From positions 59,219,980 through 59,283,979 of the forward strand of contig NC_068575.1 in assembly GCF_025698545.1 (NCBI RefSeq): DNA of 64,000 nt. The letters run 5' to 3'. Origin of the DNA: Gossypium raimondii. Lineage: Eukaryota; Streptophyta; Magnoliopsida; Malvales; Malvaceae. A program made the translations under genes and the position numbers. Below the pieces are notes generated by a model, which did no database searches, was not told the origin of the DNA, and worked only from the letters and a program-made list of their open reading frames with translations. This document shows positions 1 through 12,132 of this stretch, in pieces; position 1 is the stretch's first letter; each line of letters starts with the position of its first letter.

Positions 1-1339
1 TTAAATCTTCAAAATAATCTGAAAATACTGCTTCACCAAGTGGAGGTTGTTTTCCTTAACAGTAGACCTAGTAATTTCGTCATGTTTTTCTAGAGAATGT
101 TTGTTTAACGGACTAAAAATAATCCGTATTATTATTGGGTGTTATATTTCCCAAGAGTATATGTTGACCTATTAATCCCTCCATTCCTAAGGTTATACCA
201 ACAATGGTTAGCCGCAGTGGCAAGACCTTTTGCATTTTGAAAAAGAAAAATTCGGAAAGAATTAATCTCTATTTATAATAATTTAGTCGAATATAAAATT
301 ATGTCAAATCAAGTAAAAAATTTTGAGTTAATCGAGTTGATGAGTCGTATTTTCTCATCCGAATTCTATTTGAATTTTTTTGAATCAAGTCGAGTCAAAT
401 TGATTGAAATTGTTCAAGTTAAATTAAAAAATTAAACATCAAATTAAATTTGTTATGGTATAACTGATTTCATGTTTGAAATTTTTATAAATATGTTGTA
501 ATTTTTATTGAGAGAGAGATCAATTTGCTCAATTTCAAACTTGACAGGGACCAAAAAGGTATTTACATCAATCTGTTATCCGAGTTATTAAAATTGTAAA
601 ATTTAACTCGATTTGAATTTGAAACTGTCGAATAAATTTAATAACTTGATTCGATTAACTTAAAATTTGAATTTTATTTTATTTATTTGAATCAAAATGA
701 ATTTCTAACTGCTGGAAAATATAATTACTTCACCTGTTCTCATTCTTTGGTCATCTATGGCTAAAAAGCCTTCTGGCATGTAATTGGAACAGCGAATCCT
801 AATCATCAACGCAAAAATTATAATGAAATGTGAGACGACATCAAATTTTCATAATAACAAATTTGCGAAAAATAGTGTTGGTAAAGTGCTTTTTTTATTA
901 AAACCTATTTACAGACTTATATGAGGTGGAGAAGGCGCAGTTGAATTTTGAGCTAGAACTAAAATTAAAATATATAATATTTTTGGTAATCAAATAAATT
1001 TATGTGTTGTGGGCATGGCATTTTTTTGAAATTATGTCGCGGTCCAATTTACCACAGATCTACTATACACTATAAATTGCTTTTAAGTCGGAGACCGTCC
1101 AGCGGCGGACCGTCCGTTTAGCCAAACATGAAAGATGAAACAGTTTCTCCAAATCGTTTGTAACCGGAAAACCGTTATTCTCCTTTTTATTATTTCAATA
1201 TATAAGAAAAATGTGAGATAAACGTGGAAGTTTGCACGCAAATTTCATAGCACGTCATTTTGGGTGTTAGAACTTTGCTGCTGCCAGATCAAACGATTTG
1301 ATCGGAACCGAGTGAATTAAGATTATTCATTTATTTATT
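1..1339. other. upstream non-coding DNA
   Basis: No coding region can be supported here. Positions about 280-705 hold one copy of a dispersed AT-rich repeat that recurs at about 4970-5403. The rest is AT-rich sequence with no recognised element. The right part probably includes the promoter of the BTB/TAZ gene, but I could not assign a TATA box or a transcription start. Confidence 0.5.
280..705. repeat. dispersed AT-rich repeat, copy 1
   Basis: This copy shares several blocks in the same order with 4970-5403: GGTATTTACATCAATC near 558, AAAATTTAACTCGA near 598, and a TTCGATTAA block followed by a long ATTTTATTTTATTT run near 650. Motifs built on AACTCGA and its complement recur through both copies. 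The family looks like a non-coding element common in cotton DNA, which is from memory. No terminal repeats or target duplication were found. Confidence 0.6.
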
Positions 1340-1948
1340 TTCATTTATATTAAACTTCTGATTTCTTGAGAGTTGGTTATTTCTCTGTAACTTCCAGCAT
1401 CCGAGCTGGTGGCGTTGTAGCTCGGTGTTGGGAGGAAAAGAATCCGACACGGTGGTTTGCTATAACCTTTTTTAAAACTTATCATGATGACTTTCGAGCG
1501 GAAAAGATAGTGATCCGCCGTTTCTGTTTTCTTTCTTCTGCTGCTTTTTCTTCATTCAATAATTACGTTCAGAAGAGAAAGCAAAAGAAGAAGGAAATAG
1601 AAAAGGGTATGCTATTCATCTATCCTTTTTTCTTTTTGGTGATTTCATTTGACAAATTTGGATGGTAACATATGAATCTATTTCCAAATTTCAAGCGAAT
1701 TTTGATTAGATAATTAGATTTCATGTGGAGTTTTATCTGAATTTGACTCTTATGTTTCTATTTCATGAATTCTTAGGTAGTTAATCCAATTTTTGATTAA
1801 TTTCATCTCTTTTTTTGGTAAAAAAAAAATTGATCTTGTTTAATCATTGAAAATAACGAATTTCGAATTTAAGTTATTTATAAAGTTCTGCAATTTCAAT
1901 TATTTTTTACAGATCTAAAAGAAATCATTGGTTTATAATCGGATTCAA
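1340..1948 (+). other. probable 5' leader of BT4 gene with leader intron
   Basis: A GT donor near 1606 and a pyrimidine-rich acceptor ending at 1911 would remove an intron of about 300 bases and place the leader directly upstream of the ATG at 1949. An open frame at 1366-1668 in this leader matches no protein I know and is treated as chance. The transcription start is not determined. Confidence 0.4.
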
Positions 1949-4482
1949 ATGGGAAAGCTGGAAATGATTACGAATACATCTCCTCGTAAAGGTGTCAACA
2001 ATGTCCACCCAACGCCACCTCCATTACCAGCTAAAGCTCCAGAGTACGGGCGGAAAGGGATATTTATGAGCAAGCGATCAGCCGTAACAAGATACAGCAG
2101 TGCTTCATCAACGGCAAGGGATTTATGGGATAGTCTCTTTGATGGAGGATATAGAGCAGATGTTACCATCAAAACTGATGATGGTGGCATCATCTATGCA
2201 CATGCTAATGTTCTTGTAAGCCCCTCGTTGTATTTCCATCTCCATTTTTTATCATAAAATTGATACTTGTTTCTTTTTTACTATTAATATAATATAATTT
2301 CTTAGAAATCAACAAAATCGCTGCTTTATGAAAAAAATTACGTCCTTACATTTAAGAACAAATGCTTTAATATTCGTTTTCGTCATCTCTCGATAAACCC
2401 TGTTTCATTTCTTTTCAACATTTCCTCTGCTTATTAAAAATCCCGTGTACAATGACAGTAAAGGTTTGTCCATCGTCGTTAATGAATGGATGTACATTTT
2501 TTAGTGTAATTTGGGATCGAATAGCCAAGTGTTTAAATGTATAAGAAAATAGGTATCTTAAACAGATTATTGACTCAATCCCTTCACCGTATATTTTTCC
2601 AACAGGGCATGGCTTCTCCGGTCTTAAGAGGCATGTTGAAACGAGCAAAAGGCTTTGGTAAAAAGAGATCAATATCCATCCATGGTGTTCACCAAGATGC
2701 AGTTCGGGTTTTCATCCGATTCTTGTACTCTTCCCGGTAACTGTTCTTTTTCCCATTGTAGATGCTAGAAATTGGATCCAATACATTACTAAATTGTATG
2801 AATCATCAAAGCTAAGCCTCGGGTTTTGGTTGTATGTGCTATTTTTTATTTTTATTTTTCGTAGATATAAATATGAAGAAATGAAGGAGTTTGTGGTGCC
2901 ATTGTTGGTGCTGTCACACGCATATGCCGTGTCTTCATTGAAGCGAGTTTGTGAACAACAACTGGAGCATGGATTGCTTAATCTAGAAAACGTAGTTGAT
3001 ATTTTCCAGCTTTCATTACTCTGTAATGCACCTCGGCTTACACTGATTAGTCACCGAATGATCTTAAGTAATTTCAAGGCTGTCTCTGCAACTGAAGGAT
3101 GGAAATCAATGAGGAACAGTCATCCAGGACTTGAAAAAGAGCTTCTGGAATCCGTGATTGAAGAAGAAAACGTAAGTGGTTTTCTTAAAAAAAAAAGGCT
3201 TTGTTTCGATTCCATTGTGATCCCATTGTTATTAGCACTTAGATTTTGAACGCTCAAAAGGAACTAAATGTATAAGTGTAATCCCCAGAATCAAAAGGAG
3301 AAAATCAGAAAATCAAAGGAACGAAAGATCTATCTTGAATTATTTGAAGCAATGGAGGCTCTTGTTCATATTTGCAGAGATGGTTGCAGAACTATTGGTC
3401 CACATGATAAGGATTTCAACCAGAACCAAACACCTTGCAAATATAGAGCCTGCAAAGGGCTTGAACTTCTGGTTCGTCACTTTGCTGGTTGCAAATTGAG
3501 AGTCCCTGGCGGCTGCATTCATTGCAAGAGAATGTGGCAGCTTCTAGAGTTACACTCCCGCCTATGCGCTGATTCTACTTCCTGTAGAGTTCCTCTATGC
3601 AGGTACTTAAAAACTTCCGTTATTAGCCTCTAATACTTGTGTCATCCCATATCAAATTGTGGAATTCTGCATGCCATCTTATATTCAAGTTGGTGTCTCT
3701 TCTGTCGATTTATTAATTGAGCTTTAGCTCAGTTGACATTAGTGCTATTGCAACAACTAAGAAAACGTAGTTTCAAGTGCTCTTAAGTATATATTTTCTT
3801 CCGATTTAAAGATTAAGGATTTGAGGGAATTATAAGTAGTAGCAGTAATACTAATTAATAATAATAATAAAACAAAGTTGGTGCCTCTTCATTTTACTGG
3901 CAACTAGTTTTAGATTAGATAACTTAATACGAAATCAAAATCTAGATTATGTTCTATTTGTTACTCTTGCCTAATAGCCTTTTCAAGTTTGCCGCATAGA
4001 TTTTTTTATTTTTTTTGTCTGTCTCCGCCCACGCGATGGGGTGGGCTAAAATGGTGTGGTTGAGTTAGCTGAGTCTCTCTATCTACTGATAAGTAGTTTT
4101 AGATTAGATGCTTAAATTTGATATCAAAAGTCCAGGTTTTGTTCTATTTCTTACTCTTACTATGTCTTTCTCCTACACGTAATAGAGGCCTGTTAAAGTG
4201 GTATCACCCTAGCACGTAATTATTGTTATATTCAAGTTGAATTGCTTAACAATGACAATTAATGTCAATCTGATGAGTTAATAATTCAAGTTAAATCTTG
4301 TGATAATTGAGGGTATTGAAACCCAATCTTTCATATATTGCAGTAATTTCAAGGAAAAGGTCAAGAAACAAAGCAAGAAGGACGAGATCAAGTGGAAAAT
4401 ACTGGTGAAAAAGATATTGAGAACAAAGAGAATTGGAGGAAGTGTATCATTCATTGCGTCCTCAACTTCCATGTCTTCATGA
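1949..4482 (+). CDS. BT4: BTB/POZ and TAZ-domain protein, BT4 type
   Basis: Exons 1949-2215, 2606-2736, 2865-3171, 3289-3602 and 4344-4482 join in frame to 385 residues. Residues about 60-175 are a BTB/POZ fold, with DVTIKTDDG and [13 protein letters not shown] across the first junction. A helical region follows, with the family signature [18 protein letters not shown]. Exon 4 is a TAZ zinc finger ([37 protein letters not shown]). The basic tail [14 protein letters not shown] is where BT proteins bind calmodulin. BT proteins are land-plant adaptors that bind CUL3 through the BTB fold and act in nitrogen, sugar, hormone and stress responses. The first ATG at 1949 was chosen; another in-frame ATG follows at 1961. 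A conserved neighbour order (LBD, GRAS, CK2) supports BT4 over other BT members. BT5 is the alternative. Confidence 0.93.
3717..3790 (+). repeat. tRNA-like (SINE-type) fragment in BT4 intron 4
   Basis: Bases 3725-3735 read TAGCTCAGTTG, a perfect RNA polymerase III A-box. About 45 bases on lies an imperfect B-box-like GTTTCAAGTGC. This spacing is typical of a tRNA-derived SINE head. No cloverleaf can be drawn, so it is not a functional tRNA gene. Confidence 0.4.
3900..4165. repeat. imperfect direct duplication inside BT4 intron 4
   Basis: About 70 bases starting AGTTTTAGATTAGAT near 3905 and ending in GTTCTATTTGTTACTCTT recur at about 4095-4163 with scattered differences. The copies are about 190 bases apart in the same orientation. 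Both lie in the 741-base intron before the last exon. Confidence 0.55.
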
Positions 4483-4969
4483 CGGCCAAAAAGTTCAGTT
4501 GTGAACTTGCTAAACTGGCATTTATTTTAAAAAGAAAATGTAGCCATTGCATTGTTTGTTTTTAATTAGTAAAAACAAATGTACTAAAAAGGGACAAAAG
4601 AAATTTGTACGCAAAAAGAAAAAATGTCTGTAAATTAGTAATTAAAAATATTCTGTAACTATTGCTTATAAACTCGTTCTTTTAAACCCGCGCCAAGGAC
4701 GGGATAACATTTATTAATTTATTTCAGTCCGAATTTTATATTAACAAAAAGGGTTAATGAATCCAGGGTTCTGGGTTGTCCTTCCTTTAGATCTGATTAT
4801 ATGGCAGGTTTTTTCCTTTTGTTTTTCTTTTAACTTAACTGATGATCTCGAAATCTGAGATACAACATAACCAACAAGTTCCGAAGATGATCTGGTTCTA
4901 GCCGACAACACAGATTTTGAGGCACCTCTCTCTGCTCTATAAACGTATCCAACTCTTTTAACGTTGCTC

Positions 4970-5403
4970 GGTAGGGCGAATATTTGATCAGATCCAGTCC
5001 ATTGAATTGATGAAATTTATCTTATTATTTTAATTTGATTTAAATCTTTTTGAATTGAATTGAATAAAATAAAAATTGAGATAAACTTGAATTATTAATT
5101 AACTCATTTAGATTTTAAAATTATTATTTTAGAAAAAATTTAAATTTCCAACTTTCTTTATATATTATTTAATTTTTAAAATGTAAATTTTTAAAATTAT
5201 TTTTATTTTTTGTATTTTTTGTTTAAACAGACTAATTTGTTCATTTTCAAAATTAATAGGACGGTATTTACATCAATCATCATTCGAATTGTAAAATTTA
5301 ACTCGACTCAATATTCGAGTTTACTTAAATAACTCGAACTTCTCAATTCGATTAATTGAAATTTAAATTTTATTTTATTTTTCATGTCGAATCGAGTTTT
5401 GTT
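4970..5403. repeat. dispersed AT-rich repeat, copy 2
   Basis: This is the second copy of the repeat at 280-705, in the same orientation, with the shared GGTATTTACATCAATC near 5263 and AAAATTTAACTCGA near 5295. It ends just before the TA microsatellite. The two copies flank the BT4 gene as direct repeats. Confidence 0.6.
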
Positions 5404-5405
5404 CA

Positions 5406-5407
<2 letters not shown>

Positions 5408-5444
<37 letters not shown>
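5408..5444. repeat. (TA)n microsatellite
   Basis: About 18 uninterrupted TA units follow the end of the dispersed repeat. Such tracts vary in length between individuals and are prone to assembly error. Confidence 0.9.
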
Positions 5445-5450
<6 letters not shown>

Positions 5451-7245
5451 CAGATTTAGCAACCAAATGGCAGCCATCAATTGAGGGAGGAGATTAACTC
5501 CCCTAAACATGTGCTTCGGACATACTCAACATCACAATACTCCAACTCGTATTTGAATGTCATATATAGAAAGACAGATATGTATCCAGATAAAATATAT
5601 AAATATATGTAGGACAATAAAAGATCAAACCCATCAATCCAGATTGTTATTTTAGATTCTAAATAAATTTAATTTCAACAACAGTGCATCCACACTTCCT
5701 TCTCTCCCATCTGCAATCTTTTGCGTGTGTATATAAAAAGTAAACCATGCACTCATTAAGGAATGGTACGATACCCTGTACTTGGTGGAACTTTTATCTT
5801 TAGCTGCTTGATTCTTACCATAAAAGTAGCTAATCCATTAAACACAAGAAAATATTGTACAAAAAAAAAGGTGTGCACAGCAGAGAGCAGACTGATTTAT
5901 TTACTGAATTTTCATCATTTTAAAGACCCAGCTTGCTGCCCTATAGAAATCAGAATCATCATTGATATCATTTCCTGCATTTTCGTCATGAATTGGAGCT
6001 TTTGTTTGTTCTTTCAGGGAAAAACAAGTCACTTTCTTCTGCTTTTTTTGAGTTTTATTTGGTGGATGATGGTCCCTGCACTGCTGATCTAAAATTCATG
6101 ATTTCATCCAAGGAGAGCAGTTTTATAAACAATCGTTTATTAAGCTTGATTTTTTATTTTTTTATTTTGCTTTTTATTTAGATTCTGAAAAATATAGATG
6201 TTTTGCATTGTTTATAGTAAAAATTTGATTCAATTTAAAAATTAATTTAAAAATAATGTTAAATCAAGCATAAATTTACGTGAAGGTTCAGGTGGCAAAC
6301 ATTATGGGCATATCTGATTTTTTTATTGTAATATATTCCATTAAATTTTATCCATATATAATTGATGAAATTGGTAAATAAATTTAATTGTTAAGAATAT
6401 TTTAGAAAAAAATTAAATATAGAAAATCAGAAATATATGGTGCGTTTAATTTAAAAATATATAAATCGTATTTATTTTCATTTTCATGAAAAAGTATTAA
6501 AAATATATGTTTGGTTGAAAACTAAAATTTAATAATATTTTAAAATGAAAATATACAAAATTTAGTGAACAAAAAGTTGCCTTGATTTTAAATTTTTCAC
6601 TTTCATCTAAAAAACATTGTTTTTAATTTCCAAAATAAAATAAAAACTTCCAAATTGTTGTTTATATATATTTGTGAAAGAAATTGTTTATACAAGCGTA
6701 AAACTAAAGTAATTTTATATTTATATTCTTTTATAATTAATATTTTAATGATATATTTGTTGAATTATTAATATAATTATATTTATTATTTATATAAGCT
6801 TTCAAATTAACCTGATATGCTGTCTTATTTATCTAAATAATATTTTTAAAATTAAAAAATTACATAAAATACTTAAAAATACATAATTTATATAAATAAA
6901 ATATAAAATATTAATTATATAAAAATATGTAAAATTACCTCCTCAAATATATTATGTGGATGAACCTAGTTTGATTCTTTGCTTTTAGGTCTGGCAAGTG
7001 GCAACTAATCAGATATAATTTATATATTATATAATTATGGCCATTTGGAAAGTACAGTAATTGTACTAAAGAGAAAATCATAATAATCAATAACCCTGTC
7101 ATTTATTTATTTCCCCAACACGATCGCTACTATGATTTCCGAAATTTTGTTCCATATATATCTATTCCATTATTTAAATTTAAATTAAATTAATGTTATA
7201 TATCAATTAAGAAAAGTATTAAAATATATTTTTATATTGGTTTAA

Positions 7246-7640
7246 ATTACAAACGATATTTAAATTATATATTTTAAATTAATTTTAAATATTTTTAATC
7301 ACTAGTAGTATTTAAGTTATACTCTTGTTATCTAAATTGGTATCCTAACAATTTTTCGTTACCCAATCTACCTCAACCATTAAAAATATTTCTAGCCAAT
7401 CATTTTGTGACAAATTCGAATAAATAAATATTATTTTGTTACCCATCAGAAATTTGCCATGTGCCACAAAATAATTGACTAAAAGATTGTTTTAAACGGT
7501 CGGGATAATTTGAGTAATGAAGCATAGTTTAGGAACCACTTTAGGTAATAGAGTATAATTTAGATTTCGCTTATGCTTAAAGAAAATTAGGTAAGTATCA
7601 CTTTAAGTAACTAAGTATAATTTAAGTATTGTTTTGTGAT
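7246..7640. mobile_element. foldback MITE with TTAA target duplication
   Basis: The whole stretch reads as an imperfect palindrome centred near 7440. The left end ATTACAAAC pairs with the right end GTTTTGTGAT. Inside, GTTATACTCTTGTTATCTAAATTGG pairs in pieces with the stretch around 7535-7560, and AATCATTTTGTGAC pairs with CCACAAAATAATTG. TTAA at 7242-7245 and again at 7641-7644 looks like the target duplication. It has no coding capacity, so it is non-autonomous. PIF/Harbinger-like or another TTAA-targeting family is possible. Confidence 0.6.
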
Positions 7641-8959
7641 TTAAAATAAGTAATATTATTTACTATCATACTTTTATCTTTTATATTAATAATAAAACCA
7701 TTAAAAATCCTACATGTAATTCACCATCAAATTTTACAAAACTTTCCTTTACCGCTTTAATTAAATTTTTATTTTAATATATTTTTGTACATTTTATTAT
7801 TATACAATTTTTTACTTAAATTTATTTCGTACATATTATGCATGAGTTATTATTATTAATTTCAAACAGTACATTTTTACTTTTTGTATATTATTTTAAA
7901 CATATAACAATACTCTAACTACATAATTTTCACATAATAAAAATTTAGTTAATTTTAAATTTATTAAATATCATAAAATTCTTAGCTTGCAACGCTACTA
8001 ACAATTAATTATATTTTTCATCAAAAAATGTTCCCGAAACGAGAATTGAAAAAACAATGCACATATAAGTTATTCATTACAACATAAATATTAATTGTTT
8101 TATTATAAATAAAATAATAAAACAAAGATAATAGTATTATTAAATGAGCTTTTATTATTATTTTAAACGAAAATAGGTGATTTCGGAAAAGTTTTAGAAG
8201 GCAATGAATGCCAAAATAAAAGTTTGAAAATGAAATATTATAAAAGGATTATGTATGGTGTGTAGTATCTTTTATTAGATAATGTTAATTGCTTAATTTA
8301 ATTAAATGTTAATCCAAAAGTTAAATCCCATAATTTGGATGCATGAGTTTCTTGTGATCACAACATGTCAAATGCATGAAGTTTTTATTAGTAATAATAT
8401 TAATATTAGAAGCAATACCTAATTAATTACATGAATTAGTTGTGAATATGGAGTTTATAAGAATGCCAAAGCAATGGCATGATATATTGGTTATAATATA
8501 GATTCCATCGTGTTAAAAGCATGCCAAATTTCTACCCACATTTTTGTACAACTGATAGCATAATAATTATATCGTGGTCGTGGATATTGTAAAGTAAAAT
8601 GTAGAGTTATAAAATAAGTAGATTTGAGTGCAAGTAAAAAACAAAACAAAAAAAAAAAAGTTTTGGCATGGTTGATAAATGCAAAGATTTTGGATTTTGA
8701 GTATTTAGATTTAAGATTTATTATACATAATTATATATGTGGGTCTCCGAGTCTAGTCACGTGTGAGTTTTAGTTTATTTAGTCAATCTTAATGTAATTT
8801 ATTCCAATTTATAGTTAATTCTTAATTGTCTATGTTATAATAGTTTGATTATACACTTTGTGATTACTTGAATATATAATTGTATTTATACTTGTAAACT
8901 AATAATAATTTTGAACTAAAGTTTGAGTACATATATTATAATTTTGATATATTAAAATA

Positions 8960-9764
8960 GGTTAAAGGGTCTTAAAAATCTCTAATTTAAAAAAAAAAAA
9001 CAAAAGAAAAGAGAAACAAGTAAGCCACTGTACGTTTGCACCCAACTGAGCCCTTAAATGTTAAAAATACAATTAATTAATCCATTTGGCCGTTCAAGTT
9101 AACGATAAACTATTACAAAGTAACGACAATTTCTTTCTAGGTGTTTTTGCCGTGTGATAGCCAGGATTGTGTCACATGGCAAAAAAATGATATTTTGCAT
9201 TTTAAACATAAAAAAAATAGAAAATTATAAAATATTAAAGTATAAAATATATAAAATTATTATAAATGACAAAATTATAATAATTATAATAAAATTTCAA
9301 AAATTAAAAATTACATGAATAGTTAGTGTGCAAATGAAAAAAGTTAGTTTTTTAAATATTTTCATATATTTAGAATTTATTTTATAATTTTATGTTTTAT
9401 AATATTTTAAAACATTTTTAAAATTTCAATACATTTAAATTTTTTAATATTTTCTAAATTAAAAAACCATTTTTATAATTTTCTATATTTTAAATTTTTT
9501 GCACTTTAATATTTTTTATTATTTTTATATCCTTATAATTTTTATAATTTTAAATATAAAATATCAATTTTTATCGTGTGGCACAATCTTAATAAGTCAC
9601 GTGACGAAAAGCCCTAAAAAAATATTATTATTACTCTATAATGATTGACCGTTAATTTTAATGCTCAAAACATCTATTTGATTGTAATTTTAATATTCAA
9701 ATATTATTTAAATAAAATATAAATATATATTTTTTAATTCAGGAGCTTTTAAAACTCATTAACC
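8960..9764. mobile_element. Mutator-like foldback element with 9-base duplication
   Basis: The 805 bases form long imperfect inverted arms. The left end GGTTAAAGGGTCTTAAAAAT pairs with a right end of ACTCATTAACC. Further in, GCCGTGTGATAGCCAGGATT near 9150 pairs with the complement of the stretch near 9575-9600. ATTAAAATA occurs just outside both ends, at 8951-8959 and 9765-9773, as a 9-base direct duplication. A G-starting long inverted repeat with a 9-base duplication is the Mutator pattern. No transposase frame is present. Confidence 0.7.
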
Positions 9765-10434
9765 ATTAAAATATGATAGACTTGTACCGAAAAAATCAAT
9801 AGATTAATAAATTTTTACTTTTTTAATTACACTCTTATGTCTCCTAATCTCTTGCAAAACCCTCAATGATTAGCCTCTAAAAATACTGTATTTTTTCCCA
9901 CTAGCATTGTAATATATAGATAAACCCCCCACAAGTTTAAGGATATTTTCGATTCATGTGCATGCCACATCCCTCAAATATCAACCTTTTTATTTTTATT
10001 TTTAAATACCCTTATTTAAGAGTATTTTAATTTTTTTATAAAAGAATAACATTATAAAGAGGCCATAAATGGGATAATCCAACGGTGGAACGACCACCAT
10101 CCGCGGAAACACGGAGACGATTCCGCCTAAGTCTTTGGAATTCGCTTCCTACTACGCAGTACGCACTAACAGTTTCCGATTAATAAAAAATGGGATAAAA
10201 TCATAGGCCAAAATCGATTTCATTGATTAATAGATGTATATAAATCGTACATATGAAAATTTGACACTATTAAATATATTAACTGATTCCTTGTTTTGAA
10301 TCCCTCCCGTTTCGGGAATTAGCAAATGAGCAAATATATATAGGATGAAAATTTGTTTTTCATTTAATAATATTATATAATACATTTCAAGTTGTAGCCA
10401 ATTTATCATGTGTTCATAGATGAAGGTAGAAAAT

Positions 10435-10652
10435 TTTGTTTAGAGAGATTAAAATTAAATTTTAATTTTTTATATTTAAAATATAAATTTACCATTTGAA
10501 TAGTCTATATCTTTATTTTTATTTTTAGAGGGATTAAAGTGTAATTTTATTTTTGCTAATCTTAAATTTTAAAAAATTTTAAAAACCTAAATTAAAAGTT
10601 TTCCATTTTAAGAGACCGAGGCCCCACCAACCCTGACTACACCCCTGCACGT
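10435..10652 (-). repeat. dispersed repeat family B, minus-strand copy
   Basis: The complement starts with a GC-richer head (GTAGTCAGGGTTGGTGGGGC) and runs into an AT-rich body containing AAAGATATAGACTAT. The same head-and-body order is seen on the plus strand at 38945-39170, with a shorter relative at 41985-42150. The family looks like a short non-coding plant element. No ends or duplication could be fixed. Confidence 0.55.
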
Positions 10653-11383
10653 GTTTATCTTCTTTGAAAATAATCACTATTTAAAACATAATTATAAAAA
10701 AAATTAAAAATTCAATTGTTTAATATAATTCTCTCAATTTTTATACAAGTGTTTTTAGAAGGGATGCAGGTACAATTATATAGATTAACAATGATAATTA
10801 TATAACTTATTCTGGATCAAAAATAAAATTAAATATAGTTGACTGAATTTTATAACTTTTATAATTAAATTAAAAGAAATAATAATTGAATCTTATCATT
10901 GCATAAATGTATTTTATGTAATTATTATCCGTAAGTTACCTTTATGAATTGATTATTATTAAATGAACAACAAAATAAAGCAAATTAAATCGATGGCTTT
11001 CCTTTTATAAGAAATGAAGATGGTACTTGTGTTTGAGTCTACAATATGCCTAAGCCACCTCTACCTTACTCCTTTTTAAAAAAAAAAAGTTCATCATAAT
11101 TTTGATTAAAAAATGAAACGCTAAACTGAACTATTAGCACCTAATAAACGCACCCACTCACTACCAAACTAACCCAACCCCACGAACCCTTGGTTTCGAT
11201 TTCAACCTTTTTTTTCTCCTTTAAAACCATTCTTTATCTCTCCCACTTTCAAATCCCTTCTCTAGCTATCCCTATTTCGCTTTCCCTGCTATTCCAAGCC
11301 ATTTTTATCTTCTTTATTGTTGCTTGAAACCCAAGTAACCGTTTCGTGAAGCAGCCAACCGGCACTGGAAAGCTTAGGGATTC

Positions 11384-12132
11384 ATGAGTTGCAACGGGTG
11401 CCGAGTCTTACGAAAAGGATGCAGCGAGTCTTGTATTTTACGTTCATGTCTGCAATGGATCGCCAATCCTGAATCGCAAGGCTTTGCTACTCTTTTCGTT
11501 GCCAAGTTCTTCGGTCGTGCGGGTCTCATGTCTTTCATTTCCGCCGTTCCAGAACCTCAACGTCCTGGTATTACCGCTAAAATCTCAAGTTGTTCTGTTT
11601 TTTTTTTTCATTTGATTGTACAATATGTATTCTGAAGTCTTTGTAATGAAACTATTGATCAGCTTTGTTCCAATCACTGTTGTTCGAAGCTTGTGGGAGA
11701 ACAGTGAATCCCGTGAATGGAGCCGTCGGACTTTTATGGACCGGAAACTGGCATGTTTGCCAAGCGGCGGTTGAAACTGTTCTACGGGGAGGAACTCTCC
11801 GGCCGATACCTGAACTTCCAGCTCCGACAGAATCTAATGAAGCATCCGAAGCTGCCGGTACTGCGGACATGTGGAAATTGCAAGAAACAGCGACAAGTCT
11901 GAACTCCAACTGTCGTTTTTCATCACATAAGCGTAGAACCATCGGTGAGTTGAAGAAATTACAACCGTCCGATCTAGATCTTTGTTTGACTCCAAGCTTT
12001 AAAGGAAACCGAGTGCTGGATAATAGACGGCCCGGGACTCCGTCTGTGATCTCGGATGAATCTGTCACGACGGCGACGTGCTCTGAAAGTGGGTTTGCAG
12101 GTCAAGGGAAGTTACTAAACTTGTTTGTTTAA
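11384..12132 (+). CDS. LBD37: LOB-domain transcription factor, LBD37/38/39 type
   Basis: Exons 11384-11567 and 11663-12132 join across a 95-base intron to 217 residues. Residues 3-17 hold the zinc-binding C-x2-C-x6-C-x3-C block. [16 protein letters not shown] is the GAS block, and [20 protein letters not shown] follows, spanning the junction. There is no leucine-zipper motif, as in class II LOB proteins. The C-terminus ends KLLNLFV, as I recall for Arabidopsis LBD37, which separates this clade from LBD40-42. In Arabidopsis, LBD37/38/39 are nuclear, nitrate-induced repressors of anthocyanin and nitrogen-response genes; the same role here is inference. An open frame on the opposite strand of exon 2 is a shadow. 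Which of LBD37, 38 or 39 is closest cannot be settled by eye. Confidence 0.93.

Larger units (their letters stand above)
4483..11383. other. 6.9 kb intergenic region between BT4 and LBD genes
   Basis: No gene is supported. The start probably carries the BT4 3' UTR. Recognisable content is the dispersed repeat at 4970-5403, a (TA)n run, foldback elements at 7246-7640 and 8960-9764, and a dispersed repeat at 10435-10652. About 5450-7240 and 7650-8950 are very AT-rich with no structure I could assign. About 11000-11383 is the likely promoter and leader of the LBD gene. Confidence 0.6.

Noticed and set aside
3717-3790. A tRNA gene
   Set aside because: A-box and B-box-like words are present, but no acceptor stem or cloverleaf pairs. 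It is listed as a SINE-type fragment.
11652-12068. Antisense open frame over LBD exon 2
   Set aside because: It mirrors the codon bias of the real exon and has no family match.
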